This document shows positions 1 through 12,200 of a stretch of DNA of 64,000 bases, piece after piece. The stretch comes from Plazaster borealis (lineage: Eukaryota; Echinodermata; Asteroidea; Forcipulatida; Labidiasteridae). The translations under genes and the position numbers were made by a program. How positions within the stretch are numbered: the stretch's first letter is position 1; each line of letters opens with the position of its first letter. The DNA is taken from the NCBI GenBank assembly GCA_021014325.1, contig CM037466.1:14844765-14908764 (forward strand), given 5' to 3'. The notes under the pieces are model-generated. The model was not told where the DNA came from. It did not search any database and saw only the letters and a list, made by a program, of their open reading frames with translations.

Positions 1-1320
1 ACGTCACGATTTTCTATCAACCTTTGATTTGAATAAATGGGGCACATCTATAAAAAATAAAAAAAAAAGTAAACTGCAATTTTGCTTACAAATAACACTG
101 ATTTCCAATCACTGGTATAGCCATATAATTTCCAATGACCCGTGTCCTGCCTGCCATGAAAAGCTCTGGAATCATATATACAATGTCACATTTTTGTAAA
201 CTGGGTGACATGGTTAAATTTAATGTTTCCATAATAATATCGAAGATCACCTCCCCCCCCCCCCCAAAAAAAGAAAAATACCCCAAAACACACAGAATTA
301 CCCAGTTATGGTCAGTAGGCCTTGAGGTCGAGTGCGTTCACGTTGCCGGATAGATCTAGAATGGACTGCTCATTGTCGTACCCATGGAAGGATCGGTGTC
401 CTTCAATGTAAATATAAATAAGTTTTTGACGCCCTTACACCCCACTGGGCCGAACAACAAAGAATTGTAAAAGATTGTTTACTTGGTAAATTGTTGGCCT
501 GTATGTAGGCGAACGCGTAAATAAAAGAACGTACCCTGCCGGGGACTCCCGTGGTCAACTCGCGCACTGCATGCATGCAGGGGCTGATACATGGTGAACT
601 CGGTCATGTTCTTTTTCTTCCATTTGAATCACCAAACCGAGGCTGGGAGGGACATTGTGTTCCCCATTGTTTGGTTTCATGTGAATAGACCATTCTGCAT
701 GCACATAGCTGATGACAGAGAAAGCGTCAATGCATAATGTCAATGGCCAAATAAAATAACAATAACATCAATGAACAAGTAAACAAGTTCTTTTTAACTT
801 TTTTTTTGCATCACGTACAATTCAGTTCACACACGCCCTTACGCGGTCAAAAATGCTGTGAAGTCTTTGATATAATTATTTTTATATGATATCATGGAAG
901 CGCTTCCACTGTTTCAAAATAACATTTTGGAGTTGTTTAGCAAAATCCTCATTTTCATACAAGCCAAAGTTGGAATGTCCCAAAATAGCAGCTGCAATCT
1001 AAGATTAAAAAACTAAAGGTTTACTTAATCCGGCAATCGCCAAGATAACAAAGTGTCATGGGACTACACGGAGTCAATCAGTCAACCACAGAGTGATAAA
1101 CTGATATAAACTGCATGTGATGCACCGTACGATATAATTTATCATGTATTATCAACTAGAATAACATACGTAAAGATAAATGTTTGCCTCTTAATTTAGA
1201 GTGGAGGTGTGCGAAAAGCTCGAAATCTTTATAAATATCATTACGAAAATGCTTTACATAAACTGATGGTGTCAGACAAAAAAGGCACCAATGCAAACAA
1301 AAGTCTGGAGATTTTAATCC

Positions 1321-1674
1321 TTGAAGGCATCGTACACGTTTGGTAATTACTCAAAATATATATTAGCATAAAACTGACTTGGTAACGAGCAACAGAGAGC
1401 TGTTGATAGTATAAAACATTGTGAGAAACGACTCCCTCTGAAGTAACATAGTTTTTGAGAAAGAGGTAATTTCTCACTAAAATAATAAAAACTTCTTGCA
1501 AGAACTTTTTATTCCTAACTGAAAGCACACAAAGTTGTACAACAAGGGTGTATTTTCTTTCATCATTTTCTTGCAACTTCGATGACCGATTGAGCCCAAA
1601 TTTTCACAGGCTTGTTATTGTATGCATGAGAGCACTGGTCTTTGACAATTACCAAACGTGTACGATGCCTTTAA
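1321..1674 (+). mobile_element. TTAA fold-back element, family 1, copy 1
   Basis: Terminal inverted repeats AAGGCATCGTACACGTTTGG and its complement bound a 350-bp element. The right flank is TTAA, the left has decayed to TTGA. No transposase frame is present. The TTAA target suggests mobilisation by a piggyBac-type transposase. Confidence 0.8.
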
Positions 1675-1727
1675 ACATGGAGGTAGATTGTTCAACACCG
1701 GCGCCTTTTGGAGATTCGTTCACACTC

Positions 1728-1980
1728 TAAAAAATTCCCGGGTCAGAATTGACCCGGATTAAGGGGTAAGGCTGACCCAGGGTAAGGCTGACCCAGGGTA
1801 AGGCTGACCCAGGGTAAGGCTGACCCAGAAACTGATCAAAATGGCGTTTGTATACTCGGATTCAATTTAACCCTTTTCTGGGTCATTTTGACTCAGAGTC
1901 CGGGTCATACTGACCCAGAAATGGTTTAGGACCAACGGGACCCGGAATCAGGTCATGTTCCGACCTGGGAGTTTTTTGTA
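1728..1980. mobile_element. Fold-back element with GGGTCA/TGACCC arms
   Basis: The left end reads AAAAAATTCCCGGGTCA and the right end GACCTGGGAGTTTTTT, with further GACCC/GGGTC pairs inside. Inside are four perfect copies of a 16-bp unit, GGTAAGGCTGACCCAG, at 1765-1828. Confidence 0.6.
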
Positions 1981-3107
1981 TAGGGCGTTTGCTTTGTCAG
2001 GTTTGTGCACGATCATGTCAGGCTTCTCCTGAAGACGAGCAGAGTATACTGTTCGAAACGTCGAGACCCAACCGGTTCTTTTCAGAACCAACACTCCTCC
2101 AACAGAGATTTTACACATGGTTGTACCCGCATGTTTACTACTATTTATAGTTTATAGTACTTCTTACTTTCAACACCATGCAAAGCTTCAAACACCACTT
2201 ATGTCAGGCTTCCTTGTCGATTGCAGCAATGGAAACTGGGGTATTTACATCATTGGTAGGCCTAAATGTTGTGGGGGGTTTTTTTCGAAAAAAATGTGGG
2301 TTTTGGGGTATGATTTATGTATAAAATATCGTTCCAAAGACCTCTTTATATTTTGTCAGTCTGTGATGACTGCCGATGAAGTGAGAGCAAATGGTGACGA
2401 TCTAGTTATCAGACAGATCTTGTTGGATTCACATGTTCAAACGATGGTCGGCCGACCATCGCTTCAACATGATACAGAATTGACCATATTTTCGACCGCG
2501 TGAGGGCGCTTTCTTCAGGGAATGTCTTGCACCACAATTACAGTTTCATCTTATTTTAATTGCCTGTATGTAGTTTTCTTGCATCAATGACGAAAAACAT
2601 AAACATAAATACAACAAAATTTCAGAAACCTTGTTTGTTTACTTGTTTTTCGTCACGTAAAAATTGATCCACAAACGCCCTCACGCGGTCAAAAATACGG
2701 CGAATTTCATTTTTCTCTTAAATAAAACAACACCTCAGGCGAAACGATTTCACACGATACTTGGGAATAATGTACTTTCAGTCATTAGCATGTTGAACAA
2801 ATTGGAAGTAATTTTTTGCCATATTTTTGTAATGATGAACTTCCCTTGTTAACAATATTAGGGTTTCAACAATCCATGTGGACTTTGACAGTTTCCAAGA
2901 AGGAAGGATATATTATTAGGCCTACTTATAATGAGTGGCCTTTAAAGTCAAACCGTTTTGGTTGAGTGAATCGGCTCAAACTAATCTCTATGCTGTCGAA
3001 TGATCTTAACCGTATACCTTCATGTATTTATATACAAATGTACTCAATAAACAAATTTATTGGACAATTACATTGCGAGTAAAGCTCCTCATAATTGTGT
3101 AGGCTAC

Positions 3108-3504
3108 TTAAAGGGTCTGTATACTTTTGGTAATGACTCGGAAAATTAATGGCAATAAAAACTAGGTACAGCAGCTTTGGATAGTATAATGCATTTTGAG
3201 AAACTTTTCACCTCGATGTACTGCGGTTATGGGAAATTTTATCCCAAAAAATTTGAATCTGAGAAGCGTTACTGACAGTAACGTTTCTCAGATTGTGTAT
3301 TCCAATTGCAGATTATTCTTCCTGCGTGGACATAACCGCTCCAGATTTTCGGCAATGTTAAAAACGCTACCACCTTTTGAAATGAAATTTTCCGAAACAG
3401 GTTAGTTTTATGGTATAGGGCCTATCGGTAGGCCTATATCTACAACTATGTAGGATTGAAACAAACAGTGGGTTCCAATTACCAAACGTATACAATTCCT
3501 TTAA
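3108..3504 (+). mobile_element. TTAA fold-back element, family 2, copy a
   Basis: It is bounded by TTAA on both sides, with ends AGGGTCTGTATACTTTTGG and CAAACGTATACAATTCCT. Internal hallmarks are GATAGTATAATGCATTTTG and an inverted pair around GAGAAGCGTTACTG. It is non-coding. Confidence 0.8.
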
Positions 3505-5989
3505 TTAAAAGAAATAAGTATATATTATTTTATTATTATTGTTTTTTGAAAACGTGGGCATCCGAACTTGTCAATATAAAATGGCTATATTTATAGGGCC
3601 TGCACAGAAATTCAATTTATTACAATTTTGTGGGCAATTTCTTTGGCCTTACAATAAAATACCAACAAACATTACACAATCATAGGAACATCGAATTATG
3701 GAAAAAATGCGTGCAATTAGTGCGTTATTTTTGTGCAGAGTGGAAAAAAAGCATAACAAATAAAAAACGTTGTTGAGAAGCTTGGTTGTTGTTAAAGATT
3801 TTGGACAAAAAAGCATCGATTTTTTTCATGAGTTGATTTTCAATGCAATACCATACTGGCTTATGGTTTCTTGCTCAACAGAAACAGGTTTCCAGTCAAA
3901 ATGCCAGTGTAATTTACTTGCAACTTGTTCCCGGCTAATTTTTGCTTAGAGGAATTTGTTTGCTTTGTGATTAACAACTTCATGGCCCCAGGCCCAGTTC
4001 AGCCATTTATCTCGACCCCTTTGACGATTCTAACATACCGAGCAAAGCTCCCAGAGAACGGCGTTAAAGCTTCGCCGTTGCCAGTTTACGGTGGGTCGAG
4101 CTGGCTCATCAAGACATTGACGCAACCGTTGCTGGTCGAGATCTCACAGACGTTGTGTCGAGTTGTCGAACAGTGTGTTCAGTAGTTACTTGAGACAGCT
4201 CGACACTCGGTATTTATGTTTTAGCGCAGCAGCCTGCTGCATGAACCTGCTGTGTAATGTGTGACAGTGCAGTACGTACGTAGCTTATGAGTTTGTTGTG
4301 TTTGGAACTCGGGAAGGATTGAGCTGTAAACTCTATTTTAAGAGAAATGCGTGTTTCTTTCATCAGCAGATAGGCAACAGATTAAACGTTGATTAAAAAC
4401 TACTTATTTTAAATGTGGTAAGTTAGTTTATTAATTCTTATAAAACGATTTGTTGGCTCAGCCTCATCAGCCATCCAGCAGCAGCAGTCAGTGGTGGTCA
4501 TACCCGTACCCATAGTTCATTTTTAACACTAACATTAAAACAATAACAGCAGTACCATTCTACCTCCATGGCAGTACACTGTTTCTTCAGTGATTTCTTT
4601 CTGAAGTTTCTCTGCCTTTTCATCTCCGTCAAACCCGGCTCAAATCCCATCTCAGACCCGGTCCCATGCGATGCAATTGCCAATTGCATTTAGATTGGGT
4701 TTTCCCCACCCACCTGATTGCGCTGTTTGTTTAATTAAAGTTGTCCTAATTTAATTAAATTTGGGGGATTCCCTTGGAAATGTCGTCAATAAAACTGAAC
4801 GATTCTTACTTGTTTCCTAATTTCATTAATTACTAGATCTAGGCCTACATATTGTAAGTATTAAAATGTCTACACACCGTACACATCCACTCCTACCTAC
4901 AGTGCACGACGCGCAAGTGCCAATAATATTTTATTACTACTAACTAAATGAATAAACTATTCGCCATCATTGACATTGGTGGTTGCACTGTTTGGTTGTG
5001 TAACGTTAATGAAATAAATGCCTGTCACCAGGTCACTTTCATCGCGCAGCCGGGGCAACTTCGTCTTTTCAAATCACATTTTTTGATCAACACTGTCAAA
5101 GCATGGTCACAGTCAAAGTGTAATCCTAGGAGTAGGAAAAGAGGCTGCATCCGACCATGGAGGATGATCCGACTGAGGCAAAAATGCCGTATCCGACTGC
5201 CACTTTAGTTCCCTCAATTTAGGTCATTTAATTGAGTAGCCCAATTGGCTAGTAAACTGTGCATTTTACTATTTTTAGTACTTGCCCCCAGGAAGCTTTA
5301 GTTGCCCAGATTTTAAACCTGTATGATAAGAAATGTATCTTTCTGATGTATTTATGGTAGCGATCACAACCAGTTAATGGTCAAATGAAGTTACATTCAC
5401 ACATTTTAAAAATGTATGAGCCTCCCCTATTCACATCTGAAAGGAAGAAATATGAGCATTTTAAACGAGTACATTGTACAGATTTTAGTAGCCAACAGGG
5501 CAAGTTGAGAAGAGGACAGAGGTGTTTACCTGTACGGTAGCACTAGCAGTCTTTACTGGACAATGTACAACGGGCTGGTGTTAAGGACGAGCTTAAATTG
5601 CTGTTATTTCTGTTCTAACAAGCTTTTCCATTCATGGAGTTGAGAGACTGTAAAACTCCTGGTACGAGTTCAAGTCCAGGAGAGACTAATCTCTTAACCC
5701 AGAGGAGATGCTCCTCAATACTCACCAAGTTCAAGATTTTCATTGCTGTATAATAGATAGATAGATAGATAAAATCTTTATTACTGTATCCCACACTGGA
5801 GAAGTAAAACTGGCCTTGATTCAAACAGTACAGACACAAACACTACAATTTAGAACAATAAACAAACTGACAGATGGATTAAACCGATAAAAGAAAGAAT
5901 GAATATCAATATTAGTATATAAATATATTTAAGGTAGGATTAAAAAGAATCACACCCCTATTGAACAATTGATTTATTCCTATCAACAG

Positions 5990-6244
5990 GCAAGGCCTTT
6001 CGGCTTGAACACAAAGTTGAACCTCTCCAAGTCCGAATCATGCCACACAAAATATTCTTCTCGGTGATTCATGCAAGTGGTGCAGACACTGGATTTAATA
6101 TCCGAGAGTTGGAGGTTCACAGTCCGCTATCCAGAGGATGGCAGTCCACAAGATTTTGTCTTTATCCTCAAGAGATTGTCCTCCAGTTAGCTGAGAAGAT
6201 CCGGATCAGGAAACTGCAGCTGCTGGCTCATCAGTATCTGATAC
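5990..6244 (+). other. CEP104: CEP104 exon with start codon
   Basis: A 3' splice site (TATCAACAG) ends at 5989, so this exon begins with about 50 nt of 5' UTR and an upstream non-coding exon must exist. The ATG at 6040 opens MPHKI, the family's usual start. The encoded stretch includes GWQSTRFC and RIRKLQLLAHQY, both highly conserved in CEP104. The exon ends before GTGAGT at 6245 with one base of the next codon. A strong donor (GTG/gtaagt) at 4417/4418 could close the upstream non-coding exon, but nothing else supports that choice. Confidence 0.9.
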
Positions 6245-9200
6245 GTGAGTTTGACTTTAATCCTAATCCTCGCAAATCCTCTTCATAAAGTTGTCTGGTT
6301 GCGGAAGATTGAGGACTGTAGGCCCAAGTAAAAAATGCTTTTCAGTGGGCCAGCTGGAAGACCAGTCTAAAGCCCGGTTCATACTTCCTGCAAAAGTGAT
6401 GCGAATTTTGACGTCACAGAGTTTGCGAACATTCGCAGCGAAAACAGAGCTGTGACGTCAAAATGGCTTCGCACGAAGCATTCGCAGGAAGTATGAACCC
6501 GGCTTTAGTCTTTCAGGTGCATTACATTGTATAAACTATGGGTACCCGAATGTTGACAAATATATTTCAAGCTTTTCTTTAGTGGGACACTTTAAAAAGA
6601 AGGCATTTTTTTTCATTTGATGTTTTAATTTGAATTGAGACACACTTTTTTGTCCAACTCTCACAAATATTCATTAATTTGTTTTATGTATTGTTTTGAC
6701 TTGTTAGTGTGACTGTGACACCGAGGAACACCATTCCAAAACATTACCACTACTTCTGGAACTTATTTTTAAATGTGTTTCTTCTTCTTTTTCTTTTTCA
6801 CCATCCAGCGACCAAGATCGAGTTTTACATCGGAAGTTTACCACCAGACCACATCACAACACTTCATGGAACCCGCTACAAGAGACTGGGGTAGGTTAAA
6901 AATACTCACAGATGCGCTAAACAAAATCATGATTTTACAAATTGTAGTGTTCTCAAAAGAAGTAAAACAAATAAATTTGGCATCTGTATATTATTTGGAA
7001 TGGCCCAATTTGGCCCAATCTGCCATATTTTTGACTGCGCGAGGGCGTATGTGGACCAATTTCACGTGATGAAAAAAAAATAAACAAACAGGGTTTTTTC
7101 ATTGTTGTTAAAATGTTTATGTATTTCGTCATTGATGCAAGAAAACTACATACAGGCAATTAAAATAAGATTAAACTGTAATAGTGATGCAAGACATTCC
7201 CGGATGAAAGAAAGCACCCCCATGCAGTCAAAAATATGGTCAATTGTATCTGATGAGGCCTCCAAGCCTCTGCTGTGAATGTGTGGTCAAGTGCCAGACA
7301 AGCACAATGCTAAAATAAAATATAGGGGTGTCAAACTTGTCTTTACTTTCATGTAGTCGGCTGTAGGAGGGCACTGCATAATGTGCTCTTTTTCTCTGGA
7401 GAGATCCACAAAAAGACCTTTTAAAAATAGAAATGATGTTCTGGAGAGTACATGTACATCGGTTCAAGGCTTTTGAGAAAAGCAGAGCAGCTAACTCTCC
7501 CTGATTCGGCGGAAAGATTCCTTAAATCAATAAATCAATCTTTCAACGATCTGCAAGGTTTGCCCTTAACTTTTTTAGTGACTGGCCAGCAGGACCAGTT
7601 AGCTTGTCATTTCACTAGTCCGTCAGCTTTTGCACTAGTCGTTATTTCAAATGAACTCATTGCTTTTTAACACTAAACTAGCCAGCCGGACCATTTGGTT
7701 GCAGTGAATTTTGAGTGGTCCTCATATGTATTAACTGGCATTTGGCCAGCGGACCTCTGTTTAGGGAGAACACTGATCTAATAAACAAATTTGAAAATCT
7801 CCCTGATTATGGAAAAAATTTCCCTGTTTATGTTGAATGTAATTCTAAGTATCTCCCAGATTGTTGTTCAAAATGTAGGTCTGGAAAAGTCGCGTGAGGG
7901 CTCTGTGTAAATCCAAGTTGATTAACCTGTTGTGTTCATGTTTGTAAATGTTAACAGGTACGTTGCCATGTCTGATAACTCCAAGACGGGCTACAAGGCA
8001 AGAGAGTTGAAGTCTGTACATGTAGATGCAGTCGGGCAGTACTTAAGACTCGTCATACACAAAAACCATGTCAACAAATACAACGTGTACAATCAGGTAG
8101 GATAATAGTTAGCCCTGGGGGCCTTTCCCTTTCCGTATAAATACTACAGTGACGCCTTTGATTTGAGGGTCCGTTTCGTTCACAGATCCATTATTCAAAT
8201 CTTACCGGTAAGAAGCTACTAATCGCACCCGATTAACATTCCATGGCTTCATACATTTTTTTGCGGTGGGTTATGGACCTCAGATATTCCTCATAAATCC
8301 ATCATTTTTGTGAAATAATTCAGCTCTCAGCGTTAAAAAGTTTCTGTTGTCTTCGTTTTCTCAAAAATGCCTGTCATGCGCGTACGCTCGTATACTCTTG
8401 CTTGTTAAGCGCAGGAGTATTGTGAGATGTTCATTTGAATTGAGTGCGTTGTGTGGTCTGTGGTGTGCATTAATGGCGTCCACGCATACACATGCAAACG
8501 TGTGTGATGACCTGTATTTAAAATCTGCAGAAATGTTTAACGTTGAGAGCTGAATTATTTCACGAAAAGGACACATTGATGAGAGTTGAGCGCTTTACGC
8601 ACAAGCCACCCATGCCATCATGCTTTGTTAAATGGTACTTTTTTGACTTTGTGGAAAAAGAATAAAACCTCAAAATCTAATTTTGTTTATAGGTGAGCTT
8701 GATCGCCATTAATGTCATCGGCGACGAGATAACATCAGAAGAAGACCTCATCCAATATGACGAAGAAAACAAACTGAAAGTGAACCAGGTGATCAAAGAG
8801 TTCATGCCGGAAAGTTACTTTGGAGATGATTTGAAGAATGGAAACGACGTGGACCCTGCTGTACTCGGTGCTGTCAATAGGTCAGTGACATTCAGAAATT
8901 ATTTGTATCTTTATGAGCAGCGTGTCATGGCCGAGCGGTTAAGAGCACCGGACTCAAGCTCTGGTGTTTCTGATCAGCAGAGTGTGGGTTCGAATCCCGG
9001 TCGTGACACTTGTGTCCTTAATCAAAACACTTAACTATTATTGCTTCTCTTCACCCAGGAGTAAACATGGGTACTGGCGAGAGCTGGGGAGTAACCTGCA
9101 ATGGACTGGCAGCCTGTCCGGGGGGAATAGAAATATTCTCAGTTGTTTAATGCAATGGAAACCGGATGTAAACACTGGCCTGATGAGCCATATGGCTTAA

Positions 9201-12200
9201 GACAGACTTTACTTTATTAGATAGAGTGCAGAAGCATATTGTTAATCTTGTTGCTGAAGGGTTGTGATCAACGTTACAACCTCTTTCCCACTGTAGGTCT
9301 GAAGCCAGCCTCTGTTATTTCTACAGATATTTTCATGGTAAATGTGCCACCAGTGTGTCCGACCTGGTTCCTCCTATCAGGGTGTTTGAGTGTGAAACCA
9401 GGCTCTCTGCTTCTTCTCACCCATACACTTTAGCTTTACTGAGATGTAGAACAAAGAGCAATTCCAACAGCTTTTTTCCACTTATATAAAAATGGCTATC
9501 TCTTTTATTATTTCAGGAAGGACTACATCTCACCGATGGATGATCTGGCGTTTGATATGTACCAAGACCCAGAGGTGGCTCAAATCATCAGAAAATTGGA
9601 CGTCAGAAAAAACGAAGCTGTACTGCGTAAGTAATGCTACTAAAAACAAAGCAAATCATACTTCTTCTTGCTTTTGCTAATTTTTCAAAAAGTGTGCACC
9701 GGGGATTCTAATTAACAGTAGTCCGCTACCTGGAGGATAGTAAATTTTCCTTCAGACCTCTTTGAAATTGGGTGCAAGCAGCTCTTCAGCTCATAAGCTG
9801 ATTTCCTTTTTGTTGTTTTAAGTAATATTGATTATGTAGAAAAGTGAAAACACTATACAAAGTTTTATGTGGTTGGCCATTCCAAAGTTGCCTCATGAAG
9901 CAAGATATTTTACCAGTGTTGCTTTGTCCTTCTGATGGACATTAAGCTGTAGGTTTCGTGTACTAGGATTGGCAGTGCACGTAAAAGAACCCAGAACACT
10001 TCTCATGGAAGAGTAGGGGTTAACCCCGGTGTTTTTAGTTCACATAGCAAGCACCCTTGTTTACAGGTTTCCTCAGGCTTGCAACCTACAAAGATTAAGT
10101 TCACTTTGAGGCAGCTTCTGTTTCATTACAAGAAATAAATAATAGTAATAATAATAATAACAACAGATTCCCACTTTAAATAGCTATGTTTGGTTACTAT
10201 TTTTTCTTTAGAGGAGCAGTATGACATGGCCAAGAAGTTAAAGCAAGCCATTGCTGATCTACAAAAGGTAGGTAACCCACAGTGTATACAACCTGAATAA
10301 AACATGTCACCAACATCGGTAAACGTCTTGCTTTTCCTGAAGTCAACCGCCATTTCTTTTATTTTCATTACACTAATTGCTTAAAGCATGCTGCAACATT
10401 GGTGATTGCCAAAGACCTGGGCCCAATTTCATGGAGCCGCTTAAGCAGAAAATAGTGCTTAAAACTTTTCTGCTAAGCAAAAGAAAGCAGGATACCAGTC
10501 ACAGATTGTACATGTAACATGCTTTTGGGGCTGGTAACCTTATTCCGGTAAGCATAGTTTTGTTGTGCTTAAAGGCAGTGGACACTGATGGTAATCACTC
10601 AAAATAATTATTGCATAAACCTTACTTGGTGACGAGTAATAGGGAGAGGTTGATAGTATAAAACATTGTGAGAAACGGCTCCCTCTGAAGTGACATAGTT
10701 TTCGAGAAAAAAGTAATTTTCCACGAATTTGATTTCGAGACCTCAGATTTAGAATTTGAGGTCCCGAAATCAAGCATCTGAAAGCACACAACTTCGTGTG
10801 ACAATGGTGTTTTTTTCTTTCATTATTATCTCGCAACTTTGACGACCAATTGAGTTCAAATTTTCACAGGTTTGTTGGTTTGTGCATATGTTGAGATACA
10901 CTTAAGTTAAAAGACTGGTCTTTGACAATTACCAATAGTGTCCAGTGTCTTTAAGTTACTTTTTGTGCTTAAGCAGCTCTATGAAATTGTGCCCAGTATT
11001 TGGAGCATGAAGTAGGGAAAACTTTTGGCATGCAGCAGATATGAATTAATGACTTATCAGCAGGATAGCTCTGATATGACTGTCACAATTTGTCTTGTCA
11101 TTCGTTTATAGGTTGGTGAGAAACTTGGTCGTTATGAGGTGGAGAAACGCCGAGCCATCGAGACGGAAGACTACGACCTCGCTAAGGTCAAGAAGATCCA
11201 GATGGAAGAGTATAGACTACAGATCTATCAACAGCTAGAGGTCAATGACCTGTTGCAACTGAGCAAGGTAAAAAGCCATTCTGAACATCTGGATTATTTT
11301 TTGACTGGGGAAGCAGGGGAGGTGGTGGGGGCGGGTACAGCAATTGCCAGGGTCCCCTTTGGGTGATATTCATAGTGATGAGTAATTGAATAGAGACAAT
11401 CATACTTGCCAATTCCTATGTAGTCAATATTTTCAAGCCAGGGACCAGTTTCTTGGTGCACATTGAATTGTATCCAGACATGTTTAAATTTCCGTCGTAG
11501 AGATGCCATTTAGAAGTAAAAACTGCCTTCCCCTTAAAAGAATGAAGTATTAAGCCTGTTCCTGTGTTTCATGGATCAGTCTCTAGCCAATAAACATTGT
11601 ACAAATGATTTAAGGAAGATTCTGTTATCTTAAAGTTTTCCGCTTTTGATGAAAACATTGATTTTCCCTTTTTCTCTCAAGAGTTTGTTCTGGCCACCCA
11701 AGAATGTAAGTACTCAAAAATACATGAGAATATTCTATATTTTGGTGAGAGAGTTTTATAAATTACATTTATTGCACTGTTTCTGGTGGTTTTAGATGAG
11801 CAGTAAAGTTAACTTTAAAATGAGTAGATTTTAACCGAGTAGATTTGTTGCTGTGTTGTGTGGTAGAATTATTATTTGAAGATGAATATACTACATATTT
11901 TGTGACACTCCATGTTTAATTTAGGCATTTAATACCAAAACTCAAAACTGGGTTTATTTTCTCAACAAAAAGATTAGAATAAGAGTCATGCCTGGAATGA
12001 CATGGAGGCAACGGCCTCTGTTGCCCTTGGCCTTGGTGTCTTTCCAAAAGTTTCCCATAGACTTTAAGATTTGCCAGTGGAAGTGCCCTTTGCAAAATGA
12101 AAATGTCCTTGCACTCTCAAATATGAAATTCCAGGCCTGAAGAGCTTTCAAATAACACCTAATTGTGGCATATTAGGTAAGTATTTCTCAACACTAAGAC

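Larger units (their letters stand above)
1..5989. other. Intergenic region left of CEP104
   Basis: I see no convincing coding exon here. The stretch holds at least two TTAA fold-back elements, a 16-bp tandem repeat inside another fold-back, and AT-rich sequence. The CEP104 promoter and first non-coding exon should lie in the right part, perhaps ending at 4417. A GATA tetranucleotide repeat lies at 5752-5771. Confidence 0.5.
9517..11267 (+). other. CEP104: CEP104 exons 5-7: coiled-coil region
   Basis: Exons 9517-9626, 10212-10267 and 11112-11267 encode residues about 205-312. Exon 5 holds the very conserved SPMDDLAFDMYQDPEVAQII block. Exons 6 and 7 hold charged heptad-like sequence (EQYDMAKKLKQAIADLQK, then GRYEVEKRRAIETEDYDLAK). 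This corresponds to the first coiled coil of the family, often described as UVR-motif-like. Intron 6 contains a TTAA element nested in an older repeat. Confidence 0.92.

Noticed and set aside
3925..4185. An 86-codon open frame upstream of CEP104
   Set aside because: No recognisable domain, no splice partners and ordinary composition; it is probably chance.
4498..4689. A divergent - strand first exon encoding MKRQRNFRKKSLKK
   Set aside because: The donor is weak, no continuing exon was found to the left, and the product matches nothing I recognise.
8930..9010. A tRNA gene (Ser/Leu-like) with good A and B boxes
   Set aside because: The acceptor stem does not pair, and the head is followed by a repeated body also found at 16169 and 31574, so it is a SINE head.
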